Shown here: one piece after another, positions 7,116-13,794 of the stretch
Numbering within the stretch: the first letter of the stretch is position 1
How the letters are laid out: every line of letters begins with the position of its first letter
Assembly: GCF_041261205.1 (NCBI RefSeq)
Contig: NZ_JBGCCH010000010.1
Span: 1-64,000 of the forward strand
Direction: 5' to 3'
Source of the DNA: Catenulispora sp. MAP5-51
GTDB taxonomy: Bacteria; Actinomycetota; Actinomycetes; Streptomycetales; Catenulisporaceae
Length of the DNA stretch: 64,000 nucleotides
The notes under the pieces: model-generated
The model's database searches: none
What the model saw: only the letters and a program-made list of their open reading frames with translations
What the model was told of the DNA's origin: nothing
Program-made: the position numbers and the translations under genes

Positions 7116-7815
7116 CGGGTCACGGCAACGCGACCCGGCTATCCGACCACATCGCCGTGGCCATGGTGCTGTCGCACGGGGCGAGCTTGATCGAACCGTA
7201 CTTCCTGTACTGGGTGACGCAAGTCCGGCGCTGGAGATGAGCTGCTGGCTCTTGAAGCCGTAGCGAGCAAAGGCCGGGTGAGACTGCCGCCGAAGGCGTC
7301 CTTTACCCCGGCTCCTTGATTACGGTTGGCGCCTGGGGCGGGTTCTTGAGGTGCTCGCTGGGGTGGTCTTGTGTCGTGCGCGTGGGCGTGACGCGCCGAG
7401 CCGCGCGGACCGGCCGAAGGCCGCATGCCGCGCGGGCGCGGGCGCGGCGCGGCCGCGCGCGGCGGCCGTAGGCCGCCCCTTGAGTAAGTAAAGAACAGTT
7501 CCGGCGCCTGATGATCAAAACCGCGGGGCGAGTCGCCTCTGGGTGGTGACCACGCACGGGCGTGGCGGTGGTGGAGGGGGCGGGGGTGGGGTACGGATCC
7601 GGCGGCCGCCGACGCGGCGCTGATCACACGTGGAGTGCGCGCGGTGTTCGGCGGGTGGGTCGCCTCTGGGTGGTGACCACGCACGGGCGTGGCGGTGGTG
7701 GAGGGGGCGGGGGTGGGGTACGGATCCGGCGGCCGCCGGCGCGGCGTTGACCGAGCGTGGAGAGCGCGCAGTCTGCCTGTCGCGAGCGGCCTTCGCGCGG
7801 TGGGGGCGCCTGTGG
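7116..7815. other. Gene-free, very GC-rich stretch with tandem repeat
   Basis: Seven hundred bases without a convincing gene. It contains an extremely GC-rich section (about 7390-7480, runs of GCGC and GGCC hairpin halves) and the two-copy 127-bp repeat at 7532-7785. Such a region between regulators and transfer genes could hold a transfer locus (clt) or origin; nothing in the sequence proves it. Confidence 0.4.
7532..7785. repeat. Two tandem copies of a 127-bp repeat
   Basis: Copy 1 starts at 7532 and copy 2 at 7659, both with GTCGCCTCTGGGTGGTGACC. The first ~90 bases are near identical, including a G-rich run (GGTGGTGGAGGGGGCGGGGG) and GGATCCGGCGGCCGCC; the last ~35 are diverged. The G-runs give strong strand asymmetry. 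Confidence 0.85.
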
Positions 7816-8520
7816 CTACTTGACCGGGTAGACGAGGCGGATGGCCTCGGCGCTGGTGGTCTCGGTTTCGGCGAGTACGGTCCGGCCCTTGGCGGTGGTT
7901 ACCAGTGTGGTCTCAAGAATCGGTGTGATGTCTGGGAGGGCGAGTGCCTTGGTCTCGTCGGGGGTGGGCATGCGTGCGCTCACAAGCTCTTTGGCGGTGA
8001 GCTTGCCGTGTCGTGCGGACAGCGCGGCCAGTAGGGCCGGGCGCTCGGGAAACGGATCGGTCTCCAACTCGGTACCCTCGGCGGCGGTAAAAGGAAGCAG
8101 CGTGCGAGTAAGGACCCTGCGGCCAGTAACGGGATCGGTGGCGGTCGTCTCGCGCACGTACAGGGCGCTGCCCTCGGGTACGCCGGTGAGTGCGGCGGTT
8201 GCGGCGTCGGCGTCCTGGCGGAAGATGTGCACGGAGCCGATGGTGTGCAGCGGGTCGGTGCGTGGGCGGGTCAAGGCGGCGGCGGCGGTGGGTCTGCTGC
8301 GGACGAAGGCGCCCCGGCCGTGCTGGACCTCGATCAGGCCTTCGGTGCGAAGAATGACAAGGGCCTGGCGCAGGGTCGTGCGTGACACGCCGTACTGCTC
8401 AAGCATCCGGGCCTCAGACGGGAGCGCCTCACCCGGCTTGTAAACGCCTTGGGTGATGTCGTCGCGGATAGCGTCTGTGACCTGCTTGTAGAGCGCATCG
8501 TTTCTGACGATCCGTGCCAT
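7816..8520 (-). CDS. GntR-family repressor with UTRA domain (KorSA-like)
   Basis: 234 aa. Winged helix at about 8-75 with the GntR signature (LPSEARMLEQYGVSRTTLRQ, then GLIEVQHGRGAFV). A UTRA ligand-binding domain fills residues ~90-230. In pSAM2-type elements a GntR protein, KorSA, represses the activator and tra genes and keeps the element integrated. Here it is divergent from the tra/rep operon across a 392-bp gap holding two near-identical palindromes (8683-8698 and 8740-8755), consistent with self-repression and repression of the operon. The KorSA role is inferred from family and position. Confidence 0.85.
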   Translation of the reverse strand: MARIVRNDALYKQVTDAIRDDITQGVYKPGEALPSEARMLEQYGVSRTTLRQALVILRTEGLIEVQHGRGAFVRSRPTAAAALTRPRTDPLHTIGSVHIFRQDADAATAALTGVPEGSALYVRETTATDPVTGRRVLTRTLLPFTAAEGTELETDPFPERPALLAALSARHGKLTAKELVSARMPTPDETKALALPDITPILETTLVTTAKGRTVLAETETTSAEAIRLVYPVK

Positions 8521-8682
8521 GTCTGGCCAGCCTTCGTGTATGGGCGCTGTCTGCGCGCTGGTCCGGCCCCACTCGGCCGGTCACGTTTCGGTAACGGTTC
8601 TTAAGTCGGTGTGCCGGTCGTCCGGGGCGTTTCAAGCGGTATCAGAACCCTGCTACCTGCGCCTTGGCACCCGTCGCCCGGT

Positions 8683-8698
8683 AGTCATCATGATAAGT
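8683..8698. promoter_or_regulatory. Candidate GntR operator 1
   Basis: AGTCATCATGATAAGT, an imperfect palindrome centred on CATG, 13 of 16 bases identical to the second site 57 bases away. It lies in the divergent promoter region of the GntR gene. Confidence 0.5.
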
Positions 8699-8739
8699 AA
8701 TGAGTGACGTCTGTCAAAGCCCGGGGTACTCTCGATCTC

Positions 8740-8755
8740 ACTCATCATGACGAGT
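8740..8755. promoter_or_regulatory. Candidate GntR operator 2
   Basis: ACTCATCATGACGAGT, palindromic except for one base pair. It overlaps the region just after the shared 13-mer GGGTACTCTCGAT (8724-8736) and lies upstream of the tra/rep operon. Confidence 0.55.
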
Positions 8756-8912
8756 GACGACCTACGTGTTCAGGTTCCTCGTCCGGTTGAGCGCCTGTGC
8801 GGGCGGCCTGCCGGGGTCCATCCGGCCGGCCGTCTGCGCGGGCACAGGTGGGGCGGCTCGTTCCTGATCCGTCCCTGAGTCGGCCTGAGGGCCTGGACCC
8901 AGGAGTGCGCAA

Positions 8913-9362
8913 GTGCAGAACGTTCGAGTAGACACCCGGGATTGGATCAGGCCTCGCCTGATCGCCGATCCGGAACCGGTGACGGATTTCGACACTGGGG
9001 AGATCAAGATCAACCCCAAGACTGGGGAGCGGGACTACGTGTTGTCGGTGGCTGTGCGTCGGGAGGGCCAGCGACGCGGGAGCGCCGTAGAGGTCAAGGT
9101 GCGCGGGATGAGCGCGCCGGAGGTGTCTGAGGGCGACGTGCTCACGTTGCACGGGCTGATCGTCACCTACTGGGAGCAGAACGGCCGGTCCGGTCTGGCT
9201 TTTCGTGCCGACGCTGTCACCCGGGCCGTTCCCGGGTCGGGGAGCGCGGGGCCGGCTGCGCCTGCACGTACCGCACCGAGTGGGACCGGGGCGCAGCCTG
9301 CCCCAACCACGGCACCTCCGGCGGCTGGGCCTCGGTCTGCCAAGGGCGGCGAGTCGACGTGA
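8913..9362 (+). CDS. AICE hypothetical protein, OB-fold-like
   Basis: 149 aa from the GTG at 8913, with AGGAG seven bases upstream. Residues ~20-105 alternate strands in an order resembling an OB fold (VLSVAVRREG, VEVKVRGM, LTLHGLIVTYW, GLAFRADAV); the last ~45 residues are a Pro/Ala/Gly-rich disordered tail, an arrangement like small single-strand-binding proteins. First gene of the transfer/replication operon. Single-strand DNA binding is a guess from fold tempo and context. Its stop overlaps the next GTG. Confidence 0.6.
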   Translation: MQNVRVDTRDWIRPRLIADPEPVTDFDTGEIKINPKTGERDYVLSVAVRREGQRRGSAVEVKVRGMSAPEVSEGDVLTLHGLIVTYWEQNGRSGLAFRADAVTRAVPGSGSAGPAAPARTAPSGTGAQPAPTTAPPAAGPRSAKGGEST

Positions 9363-9559
9363 GCTGCCGGAGCGAGGCGATAGCCCGGATCAGGGAAGGC
9401 GTCGAGTCCCTGGCAAAGCTCGCCGACCTGGCAGAGGGCGCCGACAAGGCAGACAAGCACGCTGAGTGCAGCGGCTACCTGTTCCAGATCTGCACGGTGG
9501 GCACGGCGCTGGCGGACTTCGCTGGCCTTCGTGCTGAGGCGACGGACGGGGAGGGCTGA
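9359..9559 (+). CDS. Small hypothetical protein in tra operon
   Basis: 66 aa from the GTG at 9359, overlapping the previous stop by four bases. Predicted all-helical, Ala/Glu-rich, with three Cys (Cys3, Cys38 and Cys45). No family recognised. Position between the OB-like protein and the FtsK-like transferase is typical of small unnamed AICE genes. Confidence 0.6.
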   Translation: MSCRSEAIARIREGVESLAKLADLAEGADKADKHAECSGYLFQICTVGTALADFAGLRAEATDGEG

Positions 9560-9563
9560 GGCG

Positions 9564-10952
9564 ATGTCGTCGAATGCTGTCCTGTCGGTGGCGCTGCTCC
9601 TGGTGCTCGCCGTGCTGCTGGTCGCAAGCCCGACCCTGCGTAAGCGGTACCCGCGAACGTGGTGGTATGCCGTGTCGTTCCCGATCTTGTGGGGACGGAT
9701 CCGGTTCACGTGGCGTCGGCTGGCCTGGGAATGCGACCTGGCGGTGACGCGCAAGCGGGCACACGCCATGCTCGGCGGGATCCTGATCAAGGGCAAAGAG
9801 CTTGATCCGGTGGTCCCCCGCCTGTCGATGGCCTGGCCCCGGCCGCTTCTGGTAACAGTGCGCGCCAGGATGTTGCCGGGTCAGACCCCTGATGAGTTCG
9901 TCGACGCGGCTGAGGCGATGGCGCATGCGTGGCGGGTCCATTCGGTGCGGGTGTCCTCACCGGCCCGGGGCGAGGTCGAATTCACGATCTCGGCGAGGGA
10001 TCCGCTGGAGAACGTCACGTCGTCGGCGCCGTCTGGGCGAAAGCACCACGGGCGCCCTTGGTTCCGCGTCTCGGTCACAACGGAGACGCAAGAGTCACCG
10101 GGCGCTGCGGCTGCGGCCCAACTCTTGCGGATCTTCGTCGGGTTCCTGGCGGACTGGAACGCCTGGGTTCTGGACCTGCGCCTGTTGCCGCACTGGCTGA
10201 TCACCGGCGCTACGCAGTCGGGGAAATCAACGCTCATGAACGCGGTGGTGGTGGAGCTGGCTCCGCGTCCCGTCGCGCTGGTCGGGATCGACTTGAAGGG
10301 AGGTATGGAGCTGGGCAACTACACCGCGCGTCTCTCCGCGCTGGCCACGGATCGCCGATCAGCGGTGCGGGTGCTGAGCTACCTGGTTGATGTGGTGCTG
10401 GAGCGCACAACACAGTGCCGCATCGCTCAGGTTCGCTCGATTTGGGATCTGCCGGAGCAGATCAGGCCGGTGCCGATCGTGCTTCTGGTGGATGAGCTGG
10501 CGGAACTGTGCATGGCCACGGATCCGCGAGACAAGGCCGATGCGCTGGCCTGCTCCACCAACCTGGTTCGCCTGGCACAGCTGGGCGCGTCCCTCGGGGT
10601 GCACCTGCTGGTGGCCGGCCAAAGGGTCGGCTCCGACCTGGGGGCCGGGGTGACCATGCTGCGTTCCCAACTCAGTGGCCGTGTCTGTCACCGGGTCGCC
10701 GATCCGGAGACGGCCAAGATGACGCTTGGGGACAGGTTCCCTGACGCGGTGGACGCAGCGCAGGGGATCAGCCCGCTAGAGCGGGGCGTCGCCGTGACCA
10801 CCACCAACGAGGGCGGTTGGATGCGGGCCCGGTCGGCCAACATCGGCGCGGAGCAGGCACAACGGATCACCACTGACTACGCGCACTGCCGGGTGCTGCT
10901 GCCCGGTCTAAGCGACATTGACCTGTCCGGGGGTGACACAACATGCCGGTGA
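9564..10952 (+). CDS. FtsK/SpoIIIE-type DNA translocase, TraB-like transfer protein
   Basis: 462 aa, ATG 9564 after GGGAGGG. An N-terminal hydrophobic segment (about 5-22) anchors it to the membrane. Walker A GATQSGKST lies near residue 215 and Walker B VLLVDEL near 308, followed by an FtsK-type motor with the AGQRVGSDL segment. Streptomycete conjugation uses a single hexameric FtsK-like ATPase (TraB/TraSA) that moves double-stranded DNA between hyphae, and this is the only such motor in the element. The C-terminus is short, with no obvious winged-helix gamma domain. The stop overlaps the next ATG at 10943. Confidence 0.85.
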   Translation: MSSNAVLSVALLLVLAVLLVASPTLRKRYPRTWWYAVSFPILWGRIRFTWRRLAWECDLAVTRKRAHAMLGGILIKGKELDPVVPRLSMAWPRPLLVTVRARMLPGQTPDEFVDAAEAMAHAWRVHSVRVSSPARGEVEFTISARDPLENVTSSAPSGRKHHGRPWFRVSVTTETQESPGAAAAAQLLRIFVGFLADWNAWVLDLRLLPHWLITGATQSGKSTLMNAVVVELAPRPVALVGIDLKGGMELGNYTARLSALATDRRSAVRVLSYLVDVVLERTTQCRIAQVRSIWDLPEQIRPVPIVLLVDELAELCMATDPRDKADALACSTNLVRLAQLGASLGVHLLVAGQRVGSDLGAGVTMLRSQLSGRVCHRVADPETAKMTLGDRFPDAVDAAQGISPLERGVAVTTTNEGGWMRARSANIGAEQAQRITTDYAHCRVLLPGLSDIDLSGGDTTCR

Positions 10953-11185
10953 CCACCTCGGCGGCGCTGCTGTTCGGGATCGCAACGTTCCTGATGCTGC
11001 GGGCCCGAACCGTCAAAATACTGGAAACGATCATCGTGGCCCTGTTCGGGTTCACCCTGGCTAGCTCGATGTTCGGGACCATGATCAGCGCGGCGCTCCA
11101 CTCCGTCTTCTACGCGCACGCGACGAAGAACGGCGTGCCCGTCGCTCCCGGTGCTCCCACAACACCGTGGACCAGTGGTCCGTGA
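10943..11185 (+). CDS. Small membrane protein (Spd-like)
   Basis: 80 aa, ATG 10943 inside the end of the transfer gene. Two hydrophobic stretches (AALLFGIATFLML and IVALFGFTLASSMFGTMIS) separated by a basic linker, then a Pro-rich tail. Spread (Spd) proteins with this profile follow traB in many actinomycete elements. Its stop overlaps the next ATG at 11185. Confidence 0.65.
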   Translation: MPVTTSAALLFGIATFLMLRARTVKILETIIVALFGFTLASSMFGTMISAALHSVFYAHATKNGVPVAPGAPTTPWTSGP

Positions 11186-11334
11186 TGAACCGTGATTCGG
11201 ACACGGTCACCGCGCTGTGGCTGCTGGCGGCGATTGCGGTCGTGGCCTACCGGTGGCACATCGCCTATTGGCTGGGAATCGGGCTGGTCATGCTGGTCCT
11301 GACAAGCCTGCTCCTCGGATCGCAGCACTCCTAG
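11185..11334 (+). CDS. 49-aa membrane protein (Spd-like)
   Basis: ATG at 11185 overlaps the previous stop; the frame ends at the TAG 11332-11334. Nearly all of it is hydrophobic: two short helices (TALWLLAAIAVVAYRW and GIGLVMLVLTSLLLG). It is the last gene before a terminator-like hairpin, so probably part of the transfer-spread module. Confidence 0.55.
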   Translation: MNRDSDTVTALWLLAAIAVVAYRWHIAYWLGIGLVMLVLTSLLLGSQHS

Positions 11335-11349
11335 AGAACAGCGCCACCT

Positions 11350-11387
11350 GGGGCGCCGGACCGAACTCGACTCGCGTCCGGCGCCCC
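11350..11387 (+). terminator. 11-bp perfect stem after tra genes
   Basis: Arms 11350-11360 and 11377-11387 (GGGGCGCCGGA and its complement) around a 16-base loop, 15 bases after the 49-aa membrane gene. It separates the transfer module from the rep gene, which has its own 230-bp upstream region. Confidence 0.6.
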
Positions 11388-11623
11388 GCCCCTACAGATC
11401 ACACGCGCACACACGCCACACCTCACAGCACCTCTCGCCCAGATCATGCATGCGGCCTTCTGTCGCACGGGGCCCGCCCCGGCAGACGCCTTCCGCCGCG
11501 ACTCACTGACCCCACCTCTTGCCTTCTCCCGATGCCCCGCACCCGCGCGTGCCGTCCGCATCGTCCTGAGGCGCCTGCCAGCTTCATCGGCCGGCGCCGC
11601 CCGGTCTGCAAGGAGAAGCAGAC

Positions 11624-13042
11624 ATGCCCACCACGGGGCCTGAAGTCGCAACACCCAATCCGGCCCGGCTGGCACTGATCCCTATTGAGGATCGGGGCTG
11701 GTTCGAGCTGCTGTCACGGCCGGACTATCCGGCCATCGAGCAACAGATACGAGACGTCGGCGCGTGCGAAACCCCGGTTTGGCTGTCCGGCCGGACACTG
11801 CTGGTCGCGATCGCCACCGGCGAAGTCCTCACGTCGTGGTCCTCGGAGGGAACACCCTTCGGCGCAATACCGGTGCGGTGCATGAACCGTCGCGCCACGC
11901 GGTGCGCCTCATGCTCACGCCTGTATGCCGGGGACGCCTTCCACCTCGTGCGCGCTGGCCTGTCCGGCGGCAAGGGAGTACCGGACGCAGTATCGGGGCA
12001 TCCGCTGGTATTCGCCACGCTCACCGCGCCATCGTTCGGCCCGGTGCACCGTCGCACCAACCCCAACCGGCTCAAAGACGTATGCCGGGCTCGGCGGGGA
12101 AATCCGCGGTGCCCACATGGCGCGCTGCTGACCTGCCAGCGGCGCCATGAACCCGGGGATCCACTGGTCGGGCGACCGCTGTGTATCGCCTGCTACGACT
12201 ACCCCGGGCATGTGCTGTGGAACGCCGGAGCGTCGGCGCTGTGGGCTCGGATGGTCGACTTCCTGTATTGGCGGCTGGCCCGCGCCGCCGGGGTCCCCCG
12301 GTCTCAGATTCGGCGCACGATCCGTGTGGAGTACGTGCGGGTTGCCGAATACCAGGCACGCGGGCTCGTCCACTTCCATGCGGCGTTCCGCCTGGACGGG
12401 CCCGAGGACAGGTCACAGGAACCCCCGGCATGGGCCACGGCCGAACTGCTCGCTGACGTCATCGGGCAGGCAGCCTCGGCGGCACGGCTCCGCCTGGCCG
12501 AAACCATCGAGATCGGCGCGCCCGTCCTGTACTTCGGGGACCAGCTCGACGCCCGGCCCATCGTGCTCGATGCGGGACTGCCAGCGGAACGTGCGGCCGG
12601 CTACTTGGCGAAGTACGTCACCAAGGGCACAGAGGCGGCGCACGGGTCCGACGTGCCGATCACCCATCGATCGCAGATCGCCGCGCTGGCACGTACCGAT
12701 CACGCGCGGGCTCTGATGTATGCGTGTCGCACAATCGGCGCGCTGTCGGGATATGAGGCGCTGGGGCTGCACCGTTGGACACACATGCTTGGGTTCGGCG
12801 GCCAGCCAGTGACTAAGACCCGCCGGTACTCCAGCACGTTCACCGCGCTACGGCAGGCACGCGCAGACTTCAAAAGCACGGGACGGCTCAAGGCCGATGG
12901 TGAAGAGACAGCGCGTGATGGCCAGTGGCGATACGCCTGGCAGGGATGGCCAAACGGCGCTATCGCGGAACAGGCCGCTGGCATCGGTGATGAACTCAAT
13001 GAGTCGCGTGAACTCTCCCGGCAGTCGGGCAAGACGACATGA
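11624..13042 (+). CDS. Rolling-circle replication initiator (RepSA-like)
   Basis: 472 aa, ATG 11624 after AGGAGAAG. A Cys-rich N-terminal part (CASC, later CPHG...C and CIAC) suggests zinc binding. The HUH nuclease signature appears as VHFHAAF near residue 249, and the catalytic Tyr motif as AGYLAKYVTK near 325, the usual order for RepSA-type initiators. These nick an origin and start rolling-circle replication of the excised circle. It is the only replication initiator in the element. The origin was not identified; the 127-bp repeat region or the rep upstream gap are candidates. Confidence 0.85.
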   Translation: MPTTGPEVATPNPARLALIPIEDRGWFELLSRPDYPAIEQQIRDVGACETPVWLSGRTLLVAIATGEVLTSWSSEGTPFGAIPVRCMNRRATRCASCSRLYAGDAFHLVRAGLSGGKGVPDAVSGHPLVFATLTAPSFGPVHRRTNPNRLKDVCRARRGNPRCPHGALLTCQRRHEPGDPLVGRPLCIACYDYPGHVLWNAGASALWARMVDFLYWRLARAAGVPRSQIRRTIRVEYVRVAEYQARGLVHFHAAFRLDGPEDRSQEPPAWATAELLADVIGQAASAARLRLAETIEIGAPVLYFGDQLDARPIVLDAGLPAERAAGYLAKYVTKGTEAAHGSDVPITHRSQIAALARTDHARALMYACRTIGALSGYEALGLHRWTHMLGFGGQPVTKTRRYSSTFTALRQARADFKSTGRLKADGEETARDGQWRYAWQGWPNGAIAEQAAGIGDELNESRELSRQSGKTT

Positions 13043-13347
13043 CCGGGGACCATCAGAACGACCCCGGCGGAGCCACGGCCAGCAAGCCGCCTGCGGAAGG
13101 CGACTCCGTCGAGAATGCTGCGGCTCGGGTGGGTGGGCGGGGTCCGGAACTACTGGCCGCCGACCAAACCGAGATCATCACCGGTCCAGGAGGCCCTGCC
13201 AATCGCCGGCGTCACGGGCGGGTCGTGGCTCGGGGTGCGGCACGACGGGAGATCGACGAAAGATTGATCATTCAGGCGCTGCTGATGATCGCTAAGGATC
13301 TCGAACGACGCGATGCGTGGACCCAAGAAAATTTATCAGGAGACTGA
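13039..13347 (+). CDS. Hypothetical protein downstream of rep
   Basis: 102 aa from the ATG at 13039, overlapping the rep stop. The first ~60 residues are Gly/Ala/Pro-rich and probably disordered; the C-terminal ~40 form a helix (REIDERLIIQALLMIAKDLE). No recognised family. Confidence 0.55.
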   Translation: MTGDHQNDPGGATASKPPAEGDSVENAAARVGGRGPELLAADQTEIITGPGGPANRRRHGRVVARGAARREIDERLIIQALLMIAKDLERRDAWTQENLSGD

Positions 13348-13366
13348 TTTAGCCGCGTTGATTCCA

Positions 13367-13380
13367 TTCCGATTTCGGAA
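13367..13380. promoter_or_regulatory. Short palindrome in promoter of XRE/integrase genes
   Basis: TTCCGATTTCGGAA: six-base arms around TT, about 55 bases before the XRE gene. Could be the operator for that protein. The local sequence is much more AT-rich than its surroundings, as expected for a promoter; TAGAAT at about 13392 may be a -10. Confidence 0.4.
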
Positions 13381-13434
13381 ACATGCAGGTAGAATGGCAT
13401 AAGTGCACGATTTCAGAAGGGGGTAAGTAAGGAC

Positions 13435-13794
13435 ATGGATTCAGATGCGAGCCTTGGGGCGCTTCTGGAGGAAGCACGAGCGCGCAGCGAAGTGACGCTC
13501 AACGCGCTCAGTACGGCCACCGGTATTCCGTTGACGTCGCTGCACCGGCTGTTCCACGACAGGGTGAATCGCCCGTCTCCGGCTCATCTCGTTACCATCG
13601 CCGATGCGCTGAACACTCCTCGTGGTCCTCTGCTTGCTGCGGCGGGCTTCCCAGAGTCCGGCAACGCGGACCTGGATACGGCGCTCCGCGCGGTGTACCC
13701 ACTACCGGATGCAGCGATCGCCGAGATGCACGAAGCGATCACAGCAGTAGCTGCCCGGTTCACGGGCTCCACAGCGACAGGAGAGGACCTGTGA
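13435..13794 (+). CDS. XRE-family HTH protein preceding the integrase
   Basis: 119 aa, ATG 13435. Residues ~8-65 form an XRE helix-turn-helix (LNALSTATGIPLTSLHRLF, then PAHLVTIADALNTP). The C-terminal part is short and helical. It ends in a GTGA overlap with the integrase start, so the two are coupled. It may act as recombination directionality factor or as repressor of int; neither can be decided from sequence. Confidence 0.75.
   Translation: MDSDASLGALLEEARARSEVTLNALSTATGIPLTSLHRLFHDRVNRPSPAHLVTIADALNTPRGPLLAAAGFPESGNADLDTALRAVYPLPDAAIAEMHEAITAVAARFTGSTATGEDL

Noticed and set aside
7303-7684. Overlapping minus-strand frames starting MRGHHPEAT twice
   Set aside because: The repeated start comes from the 127-bp DNA repeat; sequence is low-complexity and has no ribosome-binding site.
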